The notes: generated from the letters alone by a model not told the origin. Counted from the first letter of the stretch, positions 44,479 through 53,096 are shown. The stretch: DNA of 64,000 nucleotides from Paracoccus onubensis (GCF_003591515.1 NZ_QZCG01000002.1:310001-374000), one strand, 5' to 3'. Numbers and translations: made by a program.

Positions 44479-46223
44479 GTGGATACCTGTTCACGCAAGA
44501 TGGAAACCGTCAGCGACGCCATGAGATAGAGGCCCATGAAAATCAGGAACGCGACAATCGTATTCTGAAACGCTTTCGGGTAGGTTGCCTCATCCGGCGG
44601 AACCGGAGAGATGGACATCGACAGATAGCGCACCTGCTTGTTGGCCTCTATCTGGGCGGAAACAAGCTGTGTCGCGGCGCTTGCAAGCAGTTCTTGCCGG
44701 GTCGCCAATTCGCCTTCGGCGATCCGCAATTCACCCGAGATTTCGGCCAGTGAATTTCGCGCATCCCCGTCTTCGGTCAGTTGCGCGCGCGTTTCGCTGA
44801 TGATTTCCTGAAGTCTGGCGATATCGCCTCGTGTCGCCGTGACCCTGCTTTGCACCGGGTTGGAATTGGCCTGAAGCTGTCCCAGCTCAAGTCGCTTTTC
44901 GGTCAGTTGCGCCTCAAGCTGAGAAATCTGTTGCATGACAACCGAACTTTCCGCCGCGGGATCCAGCACACCAAGCTGGGTCTGCAATTCCTGCACCCGT
45001 CGCTGCGCGGATAATACATTTGCCTCGGCTTCCTTGTAATTCTCGGTTGCTCCTTCCATCTGGTCGCCGCGAATACGGGCCGTCAGCTTGTCGACTTCTT
45101 CTTCGGCATAGCGGATCAGCGCCAATGAAAATTCCTTGCTCAACTCGGCATTGGGGGCGATCACCTCCATATTGATCAGCCCTTCGGTTGGATCGTAGCC
45201 GATGATCACTGAATCCTTATAGAGTTCATAGGCTTCCTCATTGGTGGCGTCCGCGGGTAATCGCCGAATCGGATCGAGCTCCGAACTCTGGTAGTTTTCC
45301 TTGAAGCCCTGATCCTCGTTCAGCCGCATCATGGCTTCACGCGATGTCAGATAGCCCTGAACCGCGACAGAATCGGTGTTATTCGCAAGCGGAGAGCTGC
45401 TGAACATGCCACCGACATCTGCACCTCCTGTCGAATCAGCCCGCTGGATCTGGAACTGCGAATAGGTGGCATAAAGCGGCGAGGCGATTTTGAAGTAATA
45501 AACTCCCGCCGCGAGTGTCGGCAGCATCACGAAGACCAGCAAACGCATCCCAAGAGAGATAAGCCTGCGGCGGCGGCGGCGGGCCATATCCTGCTGAATG
45601 CGATAGATCTCTGCCGCCCGCCGTTCTTCATTCATATCGTCTGCGGCAGGCAGATTTTCCCCGCCATGAGGACCGGTGAGCGACCCGGGTGGGCGAATGG
45701 CAGGTGCATTGGGAGACGGTGAGGATCCGACCTTGGCCCCTTCATTCGATAGAATTTTCTTGAGGGCTTCGCGGTGAGAAGGATCGATGCCGCGTTCGCG
45801 CAGTTCCAGCACGGCTTCTTCGTCGGTGCTGACCCTGATCTGGTGCAAAGTGGCGATCCGGCGGGCGATGCGCAACTGGCGATCCGAAAGCTTTTCCGCG
45901 CGGATCGCGGCAAGTTTGGCATCGCGATCATCCGCTGGCTCATTCGGTTGCGCCGCTGAACCAGAAGGAGTGTCCGGCTTGGGATCGGTGAGACGAAGAT
46001 CCCCGAAACCGTCATCATGCGGTTCGGGCTGCATCATCCGTTCGCGTATTTCAGCCTCGGTGGGGTTGCTTGCCGTTGTCTGCTGTGGCTGCGGGGCTTT
46101 CTTGCGGACCGCCACGCGTACCGACGACCTTTTGCTTTCGGTTTCAGATGCCTTGGTTTCGCCGTCATGGACGGATTCCGGTGCCGAGGCGTGAAAGCGT
46201 CTTGCTTTAGGCCGAATAGTCAT
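44475..46223 (-). CDS. kpsE: Capsule polysaccharide export inner-membrane protein (KpsE/CtrB-like)
   Basis: A 582-residue protein of the polysaccharide co-polymerase/export class. A membrane segment (LISLGMRLLVFVMLPTLAAG) at about residue 225 is followed by a long periplasmic coiled-coil region (ANVLSAQRRVQELQTQLGVL; ISQLEAQLTEKRLELGQLQA) and a C-terminal membrane segment near residue 560. This is the KpsE/CtrB core of ~380 residues, here preceded by ~215 cytoplasmic residues that look disordered apart from DRQLRIARRIATLHQIRVST. I chose the ATG giving MTIRPKARRF; it lies within the end of kpsT (17-base overlap). It spans the envelope between the exporter and the outer membrane. Confidence 0.86.
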   Translation of the reverse strand: MTIRPKARRFHASAPESVHDGETKASETESKRSSVRVAVRKKAPQPQQTTASNPTEAEIRERMMQPEPHDDGFGDLRLTDPKPDTPSGSAAQPNEPADDRDAKLAAIRAEKLSDRQLRIARRIATLHQIRVSTDEEAVLELRERGIDPSHREALKKILSNEGAKVGSSPSPNAPAIRPPGSLTGPHGGENLPAADDMNEERRAAEIYRIQQDMARRRRRRLISLGMRLLVFVMLPTLAAGVYYFKIASPLYATYSQFQIQRADSTGGADVGGMFSSSPLANNTDSVAVQGYLTSREAMMRLNEDQGFKENYQSSELDPIRRLPADATNEEAYELYKDSVIIGYDPTEGLINMEVIAPNAELSKEFSLALIRYAEEEVDKLTARIRGDQMEGATENYKEAEANVLSAQRRVQELQTQLGVLDPAAESSVVMQQISQLEAQLTEKRLELGQLQANSNPVQSRVTATRGDIARLQEIISETRAQLTEDGDARNSLAEISGELRIAEGELATRQELLASAATQLVSAQIEANKQVRYLSMSISPVPPDEATYPKAFQNTIVAFLIFMGLYLMASLTVSILREQVST

Positions 46224-46860
46224 AATACTGCTTTGCCTCTTCAAGGGTCTCAAATCTATATAATTTACCGTGACGCAAGATGGCAGCGGAACGGCAGAAT
46301 CGTTCAATTGTCTTTGGCTGATGTGAAACGATGATTACGGTCGATTTCCGGAGTCGGTCGTAAAGTACCGATCCAGCCTTTCGGTTGAATTCGACATCCG
46401 TCGTATGCGGCATGCCTTCGTCAATCAGGTAAATGTCGAATTCCAGTGCAAGAAGCAATGAAAAGTTGAAACGCTGCTTCATTCCTGCGGAATAGGTTCC
46501 GACCGGCATTTCGAAATATTCGTCAATCCCTGTAAGCCAGCGCGTGAATGCTTCGACGTAATCGGGGTCAAGGCCGTAAATACGTGCGATGTAACGAGAA
46601 TTCTCAACTGCGGAGTGTTTGTTGTTCACGCCACCCATGAAACCGAGAGGGAAGGAAACCCTGCAATTCGACCGGATGGTTCCCTCATCCGGTTTTTCGA
46701 TACCACACATCATATTGATCAACGTGGTCTTACCGGTGCCGTTTGGCGCAAGGATGCCTAGGGAATTGCCGAGTTCCACCCGAAAGGATGCACAGTCCAG
46801 AATGATTTTGCGCTGTAGCCCGGTCCAGAAGGACTTGGAGACATTCTCGAATTCCAGCAT
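46207..46860 (-). CDS. kpsT: Capsule polysaccharide exporter ATPase (KpsT/CtrD-like)
   Basis: A 217-residue ABC ATPase of the KpsT class. It starts MLEFENVSKSFWTGLQRKII after an AGGA site; Walker A is APNGTGKTT, the signature is YSAGMKQRFNF and Walker B is IYLIDEGMPHTTD. The MGGVNNKHSAVENSRYIARI region is typical of capsule rather than O-antigen ATPases. The partner permease KpsM is not found in this window, so the export locus is split or only partly present here. kpsT, kpsE and kdsA are one overlapping unit. Confidence 0.9.
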   Translation of the reverse strand: MLEFENVSKSFWTGLQRKIILDCASFRVELGNSLGILAPNGTGKTTLINMMCGIEKPDEGTIRSNCRVSFPLGFMGGVNNKHSAVENSRYIARIYGLDPDYVEAFTRWLTGIDEYFEMPVGTYSAGMKQRFNFSLLLALEFDIYLIDEGMPHTTDVEFNRKAGSVLYDRLRKSTVIIVSHQPKTIERFCRSAAILRHGKLYRFETLEEAKQYYDYSA

Positions 46861-47012
46861 TGACGATCCTGGCACCATTTGATTGCCGCCACCGTGGCGA
46901 CCCGGTGCGGACAATAGGTTCGGACTACCTGCCTGTCCAGCAGACTGCTAGAAATTTGAACTAATAAGAGAAGATGGCTTTATTTCCTTGGAATCCGGTC
47001 TAAATTCGCGGC

Positions 47013-47594
47013 ATGTCGCCATTGTTGCAAGATATTCGCGCCTGCAGGCTGTGCGCGCAGCGCTTTTCCGCCACCGCGACCAGGCACGAGCCGCGACCGG
47101 TCGTCTGGTTTCGCAGCACCGCCCGATTTCTGATCGCGGGGCAGGCGCCGGGCATGCGGGTGCATGAAAGCGGCCGTCCCTTCACAGACAGGTCTGGCGA
47201 ACGTTTGCGGCAGTGGATGGATATCGACGAGGAAACTTTCTATGATCGAAGCCGGGTCGCCATTGTGCCGATGGCCTTCTGTTTTCCCGGATATGACAAG
47301 AATGGCTCGGATCTGCCCCCGCCGCCGGTCTGCGCCCGCACATGGCGTCATCGGGTCATGGAGCATCTTCGCCCGCGCCTGACATTGCTGGTCGGGGGGC
47401 ATGCGATCAAATGGCATCTGGGGGCCTCGAATGTGACCGAGACGGTTCGGGCATGGCGGGATCACGCCCCCACCGTCTTTCCCCTGCCGCATCCATCCTG
47501 GCGCAATACGGCATGGCTGCGCAGGAACCCCTGGTTCGAAGCGGAACTTTTACCCGAATTGCGCCAGGCGGTTTTCGCTGAACTCAACCGATGA
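47013..47594 (+). CDS. Uracil-DNA glycosylase family protein, probably [4Fe-4S]
   Basis: A 193-residue base-excision repair enzyme of the uracil-DNA glycosylase superfamily. The catalytic region is IAGQAPGMRVHESGRPF (related to GEAPG) and the second motif is PLPHPSWRNTAWLRR. Cysteines at 11, 14, 90 and 107 (CRLC, AFCFPG, PVCART) have the spacing of the iron-sulfur ligands of family-4 enzymes. The GQAPG motif has Gln where family 4 has Glu, so activity may differ. It is divergent from kpsT and transcribed alone. Confidence 0.88.
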   Translation: MSPLLQDIRACRLCAQRFSATATRHEPRPVVWFRSTARFLIAGQAPGMRVHESGRPFTDRSGERLRQWMDIDEETFYDRSRVAIVPMAFCFPGYDKNGSDLPPPPVCARTWRHRVMEHLRPRLTLLVGGHAIKWHLGASNVTETVRAWRDHAPTVFPLPHPSWRNTAWLRRNPWFEAELLPELRQAVFAELNR

Positions 47595-47689
47595 ATTATA
47601 CGCTATTCGCGGAAACTGGGCCGTTCCCAGGTCGGATTCGGCACCTGATTTCTTGGCTTTTGGGGCCGTGAGACCTTTTCATCCGCGTC

Positions 47690-47722
47690 TATCCTCTCCA
47701 TATTAAGATCAAGGAGAGGATA
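47690..47722 (+). promoter_or_regulatory. Hairpin sequestering a ribosome binding site
   Basis: TATCCTCTCC and GGAGAGGATA form a perfect 10-base stem around a 13-base AT-rich loop. The 3' arm (47713-47722) contains the GGAGAGG ribosome binding site of the small membrane protein starting at 47727. In RNA the site would be fully paired, so translation should depend on opening of the stem, as in RNA thermometers or small-RNA controlled genes. An alternative reading is a protein-binding dyad in DNA. Confidence 0.5.
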
Positions 47723-47726
47723 CGAC

Positions 47727-47900
47727 ATGCCCTTGCCGCACTTTCTTTTGCTGATCTTTATGGTGGTCATGACGGCTGCCGCCACGCTTTGGGTCAGTCT
47801 GACCGCTGGTGTTCCCCTGCTTACTCTGCTGCTCATTGCCCTGACCGGGGCCGTTCTTCTGCATTTCTCGACAAGAAACGGGCACGATCAGGATAGTTGA
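47727..47900 (+). CDS. Small two-helix membrane protein
   Basis: A 57-residue protein, MPLPHFLLLIFMVVMTAAAT, with a first helix at about residues 5-25 and a second at about 28-48 (PLLTLLLIALTGAVLLHF), ending in a polar tail RNGHDQDS. A perfect GGAGAGG ribosome binding site lies 7 bases before the ATG, within a hairpin. The codon pattern and hydrophobic design make a real gene likely. No family is recognised; it could be a stress-induced or toxin-like small membrane protein. Confidence 0.7.
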   Translation: MPLPHFLLLIFMVVMTAAATLWVSLTAGVPLLTLLLIALTGAVLLHFSTRNGHDQDS

Positions 47901-47918
47901 GTCCAGGATAGTTGAGTC
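47889..47918. repeat. 15-base tandem duplication at the end of the small membrane gene
   Basis: CAGGATAGTTGAGTC occurs twice back to back (47889-47903 and 47904-47918). The first copy includes the stop codon of the small membrane protein gene. It looks like recent slippage. Confidence 0.85.
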
Positions 47919-47924
47919 GGAATT

Positions 47925-48524
47925 TCAGCTTTCCAGTTCAGCATCCCAGTAAAGAAAATCCATCCAGCTTTCATGTAGGTGGTTCGGAGGGAAGCGCCGG
48001 CCAATGGCATGCATTTCCTCGGGCACCGGCTGGCGCGGCTTGCGGCGCAGGCTCATCCCGCTATGGCGCAGGCTGCGATTGGCCTTGCGCAAATTGCAGG
48101 GCGAGCAGGCCGCCACGACGTTTTCCCAACTGGTAATCCCCCCGCGCGAACGCGGCACGACATGATCGAAGGTCAGTTCACCCTTGGCTCCGCAATATTG
48201 GCAGCAGAATTCGTCCCGCAGAAAAAGATTGAAGCGCGTGAATGCCACGCGCTTCTGGGGTCTGACATAATCTTTCAATACGACGACAGAGGGGATTTTG
48301 AAGGCTTGCCGCTGACTTCGCACGACCTCCTCATATTCGGCGATGATACTGACCCTTTCCAGAAACACCGCCTTGATGGCTTCCTGCCAGGGCCAGAGCG
48401 ACAGGGGATAGTAGCTGAGTGGCCGGTAATCCGCGTTCAGGACCAAGGCGGGATGATGGCGCAGATTGGCCGGTTCCCGCACGAACTGGGTTCGAAATTC
48501 CGCGTGATGAGCCTTGTCCAGCAT
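47925..48524 (-). CDS. HNH endonuclease
   Basis: A 199-residue HNH-family nuclease. Two zinc-binding pairs (CCQYCG and SPCNLRK), and the catalytic FDHVVPRSRGG with WENVVAACSPCN form the HNH domain at about residues 105-160. The N-terminal part (ALVLNADYRPLSYYPLSLWP, WQEAIKAVFLERVSIIAEYE) is conserved in a widespread alphaproteobacterial family of unknown role, not a restriction enzyme with a visible methyltransferase partner. It is convergent with the small membrane gene. Confidence 0.93.
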   Translation of the reverse strand: MLDKAHHAEFRTQFVREPANLRHHPALVLNADYRPLSYYPLSLWPWQEAIKAVFLERVSIIAEYEEVVRSQRQAFKIPSVVVLKDYVRPQKRVAFTRFNLFLRDEFCCQYCGAKGELTFDHVVPRSRGGITSWENVVAACSPCNLRKANRSLRHSGMSLRRKPRQPVPEEMHAIGRRFPPNHLHESWMDFLYWDAELES

Positions 48525-48708
48525 CCGTTGGGTCCGCCTGTCTTGCCTCCGCCTGAAAACGGCGCTTGCCTCGCATTGATCCGACTATATCTCGTGGCTG
48601 ACGAGTGACAAGCCCCCGGATGTATTCGGCTTGGCGAAGAATTAGTCTGCAAGGATGACAAGGCCATGACAACTTGCCTCGAACTCGAACGAATGGCAGT
48701 CTGGAATT

Positions 48709-49143
48709 ATGACTGCATCATCGCCTCCTGTTTTCGGCACGCTGGAAACCGCTCTTTACGCGAATGACCTGCACGCCGCGGAAGATTTCTGGTCCGGCGT
48801 CATGGGATTCGAAAAAATCGTCGCCGAAGCGGGGCGGCATGTCTTTTTTCGTATCGCCACAAGCCCCAGTCCGCAGGTGCTTCTGATTTTCAAGCCCGAT
48901 GCGTCGGAAAAACCGACTGATCCGGATGCCAGATTGCCGGTCCCGCCGCATGGAGCGCGTGGCCCGGGCCATTTCTGCCTTGCCGTGGCGGCAGAGGAAC
49001 TGGAGCGTTGGCGCAGTCATCTGGTTGCTCACAGCGTTGAAATAGAGGCGGATTTCCTGTGGCCTGATGGTGCCCGTTCGATCTATTTCCGCGATCCGGC
49101 GGGGAATTCGATCGAACTGGCGGATCCGCATTTATGGGCGTGA
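48709..49143 (+). CDS. Glyoxalase/VOC superfamily protein
   Basis: A 144-residue single-chain VOC protein with two beta-alpha-beta repeats: FGTLETALYANDLHAAEDFW at the start and FCLAVAAEELERWRSHLVAH in the second half, ending DPAGNSIELADPHLW. Members are metal-dependent isomerases, dioxygenases or drug-binding proteins, e.g. fosfomycin or bleomycin resistance. His/Glu metal ligands are plausible (GHFCLAV, SIELAD) but the substrate is unknown. It follows the HNH gene in the divergent direction. Confidence 0.88.
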   Translation: MTASSPPVFGTLETALYANDLHAAEDFWSGVMGFEKIVAEAGRHVFFRIATSPSPQVLLIFKPDASEKPTDPDARLPVPPHGARGPGHFCLAVAAEELERWRSHLVAHSVEIEADFLWPDGARSIYFRDPAGNSIELADPHLWA

Positions 49144-49181
49144 CGGTCGCCGGTCGCATGCGATGCGTTCCGGCCGGGCTA

Positions 49182-49838
49182 TCACTTCCCCAGACGTTCC
49201 TTCAGAAAGCCAAGCGCTACCGAAAGCCCGTCAGGCGAAATGCCGTGGCCGGTACCGTTCATCACGTGCCCGTAAACCGTGAAACCCGCGCCTTGCAGCG
49301 CATCGCCCGCGAGCTTCATATCCGCGAATGGCACCACCGGATCGGCGTCGCCGTGAATGAGCAATACGGGCGGTTTGACCTTCGCTTCGCTTTCCAGCAA
49401 TTCGGGGACCAGCAAGCGCCCCGAAAAACCGACAATGCCTGCGACTTCCCGGCTCCGGCGTGGCAGGACATGAAGGGCCATCATCGTTCCCTGGGAAAAG
49501 CCGATCACAACCATCCTATCCGCAGTCAGGCCCTCGTCGGTCAGCACCTTGTCCAGGAAATCGTTCAGCAATTCAATGGATCGCCCCATCGATTCCCGTG
49601 CCTGCGCTTCGGTCGAGCCGTCCATCCACGGAATGGGAAACCATTGATAGCCCGCTGGATTATTCGCGCAGGGCTCTGGCGCGTCGGGTGCATAAAAGGC
49701 GGTGCCGGGCAGATGCGGCGCAAGCGGATCGGCAAGCCCCAGAAGATCGGCGCCGTCCGCGCCATAACCATGCAGGAACACGATAACGGAATCTGCGTTT
49801 TCGGGGCCCTTGCGGGCGGATTTCAACTCGGTGGTCAC
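49182..49838 (-). CDS. Phospholipase/carboxylesterase (alpha/beta hydrolase)
   Basis: A 218-residue esterase. The nucleophile motif is GFSQGTMMALH (Ser), with the acid in LLIHGDADPVVPFADM and the His in MNGTGHGISP; the oxyanion loop is VFLHGYGADGADLL. Such esterases hydrolyse small esters or lysophospholipids. The start is a GTG at 49838 with an AGGGGATCAG site; a much longer upstream frame lacks homology. It overlaps the DNA glycosylase gene by four bases (GTGA), so it is co-translated with it. Confidence 0.93.
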   Translation of the reverse strand: MTTELKSARKGPENADSVIVFLHGYGADGADLLGLADPLAPHLPGTAFYAPDAPEPCANNPAGYQWFPIPWMDGSTEAQARESMGRSIELLNDFLDKVLTDEGLTADRMVVIGFSQGTMMALHVLPRRSREVAGIVGFSGRLLVPELLESEAKVKPPVLLIHGDADPVVPFADMKLAGDALQGAGFTVYGHVMNGTGHGISPDGLSVALGFLKERLGK

Positions 49839-50482
49839 CTGATCCCCTCTCGTCCTTTGATCTGGCGGTAATAGGCCCACAACCCTCTTGCTGCAACCGC
49901 ACGCCAGGGCCGCCACGCTTCGGCCATTTGCCGCAGCTCTGCCGGGCTGGGACGCGCGTCGAGGCCATAGAGCAGTTTTGCCGCTTCCTGCAGGGCCAGA
50001 TCGCCCGCCGCAAAGACATCTGCCCGGCCAAGTGCGAATTTCAGATAAATTTCGGCCGTCCATTGACCGATTCCCGGCAAGGCGACCAATGCCGCTATCG
50101 CATCCTCATCGGGAAGTTCGCGCAGCCGTGCCCAATCCGGCTGTGTTTCGGCGATTGCCCGCAAATATCGGATTTTGGGCCGCGATAAGCCGACGGCGCG
50201 CATGTCATCCTCGCTTGCTTGCGCGATCCGGTCAGGCAAGGTCAGCCCGGCATGCTCCATCCGCGCCCAGATCGAGGCCGCCGCGGCAACCGATATCTGT
50301 TGCGCCACGATTGCGCCTGCAATCGCCTCGAACCCATCGGGACGGCGGCGCAGGGGCAAGGGAGAGAGAGCCGGCATGACGCGTGCCCAGACCGGGCAGA
50401 TGCCGGCAAGCCATGCGGCTCCTTCCGCCAGATCCGCCTCGGTCTCGATGATACGGCCTGGCGGCTGGAGAAGTTCAGCCAT
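49835..50482 (-). CDS. DNA-3-methyladenine glycosylase (AlkA type)
   Basis: A 215-residue DNA repair enzyme with the helix-hairpin-helix fold. The HhH motif with catalytic Asp is LVALPGIGQWTAEIYLKFAL then ADVFAAGDLALQ. It removes alkylated bases such as 3-methyladenine. It overlaps the esterase behind it (4 bases) and the GntR regulator before it (8 bases), forming a compact three-gene unit. Confidence 0.93.
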   Translation of the reverse strand: MAELLQPPGRIIETEADLAEGAAWLAGICPVWARVMPALSPLPLRRRPDGFEAIAGAIVAQQISVAAAASIWARMEHAGLTLPDRIAQASEDDMRAVGLSRPKIRYLRAIAETQPDWARLRELPDEDAIAALVALPGIGQWTAEIYLKFALGRADVFAAGDLALQEAAKLLYGLDARPSPAELRQMAEAWRPWRAVAARGLWAYYRQIKGREGIR

Positions 50483-51104
50483 GATCCGCCTGAGCTTCCA
50501 GTTTCAACCGGGTTTCCCATCCTTTCGAGATATGCTGTCTCAACTCGGCATCGGCGGCATTGCCGTCGCCGGCGGCGATGGCGTCGACGATTCGCTTGTG
50601 CTCGGACAATGCGGTCACGCTGCGTCCCTCTGCCGCAAGCGAGGTTCGCGCCATAAGCGCCATGCTGCGATGCACCAGGTCAAGCTGCTGCACCAGATAA
50701 CGGTTATGCGACGCAAGATGAATCTGCCGGTGAAAGCGGCGGTTCGTGCGTGCCAGTGTTTCCGGATCATTCAGGGATTTCTGATCGTCGGCCACCATTT
50801 GCGCAAGAACGCGCACTTCTTCAGGCGTCGCATGGCGCGCCGCCAGCCGCCCGGCCAACGCTTCCAATTCGGCGCGCACGACGTAAAGCTCGGCCAATTG
50901 ATTGTGATCCAGCGAGGCGACAATCAGGCTACGTCCGTCCCGGACCAGCATTTGCTGCGTTTCTAGCCGTTGCAGCGCTTCACGTACGGGGGTTCGTGAC
51001 ACGCCGAACCGTTCGGCCAGTTCGGATTCCACAAGCCGGTCACCGGGGCGGTAAGTCCCCGCTTCAATGGCGGCAAGGATCAAGGTATAGGCATCATCTC
51101 TCAT
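50475..51104 (-). CDS. GntR-family regulator (FadR/VanR type)
   Basis: A 209-residue regulator with an N-terminal winged helix (MRDDAYTLILAAIEAGTYRP, GDRLVESELAERFGVSRTPV) and a C-terminal FCD domain (ARTNRRFHRQIHLASHNRYL with metal-binding His). I chose the ATG at 51104; a GTG at 51113 would add three residues. It is the first gene of the regulator-glycosylase-esterase unit; it may control this unit or distant catabolic genes. Effector unknown. Confidence 0.93.
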   Translation of the reverse strand: MRDDAYTLILAAIEAGTYRPGDRLVESELAERFGVSRTPVREALQRLETQQMLVRDGRSLIVASLDHNQLAELYVVRAELEALAGRLAARHATPEEVRVLAQMVADDQKSLNDPETLARTNRRFHRQIHLASHNRYLVQQLDLVHRSMALMARTSLAAEGRSVTALSEHKRIVDAIAAGDGNAADAELRQHISKGWETRLKLEAQADHG

Positions 51105-51170
51105 GGCGGACACGATTGGCCGACTGAACGGCAATTGCAAGCGCGGTGTCGCCGGGATATGCGTCTGGAC

Positions 51171-51851
51171 ATGGATTTGATCAACGATTTCACCAATACC
51201 GATATCTGGATCTTCGATCTGGACAATACGCTTTACCCGGCCGAGTTGGATCTGTTTGCGCAGATCGAGACGCGGATGGTCGATTTCGTCATGCGCGAAT
51301 TTTCGGTCAATGCAGAGATCGCCAACGGAATGCGGCATGATTACTGGTCCCGCTATGGGACCACGCTTGCCGGGCTGATGGCGGAACATGCCGTTGATCC
51401 TTCCGCCTATCTGACCGAGGTGCATGACATCGATTTTTCGGTTCTGCCGCCTGCGCCGGAACTGGCCGAAGCGATCGCCGCCTTGCCGGGGCGCAAGCTG
51501 GTGCACACGAATGGTGATTCCGCCTATGCCGCCAAGGTTCTGGCCGCCCGGCAACTGGATGTCTTCGAAGCGGTTTATGGTGTCGAGGAAACGGCGTTTC
51601 ATCCCAAGCCCCGGTCCGAGGCTTATGAAGCCGTGATCGCGCAGGCCGGGATCGATCCGCGCCGCGCTGCGTTCTTTGAAGACGACCCGCGTAATCTCGC
51701 CGTGCCGCATAGGCTTGGCATGCGCACGATTTTAGTCGGTCCGGGGCGTGACGGGCCGAATGCGCTTGCTGCGGGGGGCAGGATTGGCGATCATGTCCAA
51801 CACCGGACCAGCGATCTGACCGTGTTCCTGCGGGGCATCGCCTTGGTATAG
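51171..51851 (+). CDS. HAD-superfamily pyrimidine 5'-nucleotidase
   Basis: A 226-residue HAD phosphatase of the pyrimidine nucleotidase type. Motif I is IWIFDLDNTLYPAELDLF (nucleophile Asp), motif II is KLVHTNGD, motif III Lys is in HPKPRSEAYEA and motif IV is AFFEDDPRNL. The ATG at 51171 (MDLINDF) is the family start; the frame upstream is unrelated. It is divergent from the GntR gene. Confidence 0.92.
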   Translation: MDLINDFTNTDIWIFDLDNTLYPAELDLFAQIETRMVDFVMREFSVNAEIANGMRHDYWSRYGTTLAGLMAEHAVDPSAYLTEVHDIDFSVLPPAPELAEAIAALPGRKLVHTNGDSAYAAKVLAARQLDVFEAVYGVEETAFHPKPRSEAYEAVIAQAGIDPRRAAFFEDDPRNLAVPHRLGMRTILVGPGRDGPNALAAGGRIGDHVQHRTSDLTVFLRGIALV

Positions 51852-51872
51852 GTCCCTTTGGAAAGGGTGCGG

Positions 51873-53081
51873 ATGAACAGCAAGATCGAAGATATCGACA
51901 TCCTGATCTCGGGCGGCGGAATCGCCGGGCTGATTGCCGCAGCAGCCTTTGGAGCCGGGGGTTTTTCGACCCTGTGCGTCGATCCTGCACCCCCGGTTGC
52001 CGATGAGGCTGCGGCGGGCGCGGATCTGCGCAGCACTGCCTTTCTGGCGCCTTCGGTGGCGTTTCTCGAACGGATCGGTCTGTGGGAACAACTGGCGCCT
52101 TTCGCCACACCCTTGCAGGTCATGCGCATCGTGGATGCCGGCGGCGAACGGCCTGACGCCCGGCTGACCCGCGATTTCGACGCCGCCGAGATCGGCGACA
52201 GCCCCTTTGGCTGGAACCTGCCCAACTGGCTTTTGCGTCGTGAAATTCCGGCGCGGCTTCAGGCTTTGCAGACCGTGCGTTTCCAGCCCGGTATAGCGAC
52301 TGCAGATATCATCCCCAGAGACGAGGGCGCGATTGTCACGCTGTCTGACGGGCGACGCCTGCGCGCGCGCTTGCTGATCGCGGCTGATGGTCGCAATTCG
52401 CCCGTACGGCAGGCCCTGGGAATCAACGTGCGGACATTCCGCTACGGCCAGAAAGCCCTGGCTTTCGCGGTGACGCATGACATGCCGCACGAGAATATCT
52501 CGACCGAGATCCACCGTTCGGGCGGGCCGTTTACGCTGGTTCCCTTGCCGGATCGCGAGGGATCGCCATCCTCGGCGGTCGTCTGGATGGAGAGCGGACG
52601 CGAGATTGAGCGGCTTGCTGCGCTTCCACGAGAGGATTTCGCTTATGAACTCAATGCGCGATCAGCCGGGATCCTGGGACATCTGACCCAGGCGACGCCG
52701 CTGTCGCAATGGCCGATCATCAGCCAGATCGCCGACCGGTTCAGCGGCCCCCGCACCGCCCTGATTGCGGAAGCCGCGCATGTCCTTCCGCCCATCGGCG
52801 CGCAGGGGCTGAACATGAGCCTTGCTGATCTGGATGCCCTGACGGAACTTTCGCGCGGCGATCCCGGAAGCCGGGACGGTCTTGAACGTTATGATCGGAC
52901 CCGTCGCCCCGATGCCTATACGCGGCTTCTGGGTATCGATGCGCTGAATCGCGCCAGTCAGGCCAGTTTCCGCCCTTTGCGGGATCTGCGGGCCATCGCG
53001 CTGGGGGGATTTTACGGCATTGCCCCGGTCAGGCGCATGATGATGCGGGCCGGGCTGGGATTGCGCGGAACCGGAACCTGA
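51873..53081 (+). CDS. UbiH/UbiF-family FAD monooxygenase
   Basis: A 402-residue flavin hydroxylase of the ubiquinone biosynthesis class. FAD motif IDILISGGGIAGLIAAAAFG, the substrate/FAD motif LLIAADGRNSPVRQALG and the third motif ALIAEAAHVLPPIGAQGLNM are present. It adds a hydroxyl to the quinone ring precursor; UbiH, UbiF and UbiL-type enzymes are hard to tell apart by sequence, so the position modified is open. It follows the nucleotidase by 21 bases. Confidence 0.92.
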   Translation: MNSKIEDIDILISGGGIAGLIAAAAFGAGGFSTLCVDPAPPVADEAAAGADLRSTAFLAPSVAFLERIGLWEQLAPFATPLQVMRIVDAGGERPDARLTRDFDAAEIGDSPFGWNLPNWLLRREIPARLQALQTVRFQPGIATADIIPRDEGAIVTLSDGRRLRARLLIAADGRNSPVRQALGINVRTFRYGQKALAFAVTHDMPHENISTEIHRSGGPFTLVPLPDREGSPSSAVVWMESGREIERLAALPREDFAYELNARSAGILGHLTQATPLSQWPIISQIADRFSGPRTALIAEAAHVLPPIGAQGLNMSLADLDALTELSRGDPGSRDGLERYDRTRRPDAYTRLLGIDALNRASQASFRPLRDLRAIALGGFYGIAPVRRMMMRAGLGLRGTGT

Positions 53082-53096
53082 GCGGAGGAGGGCGAT

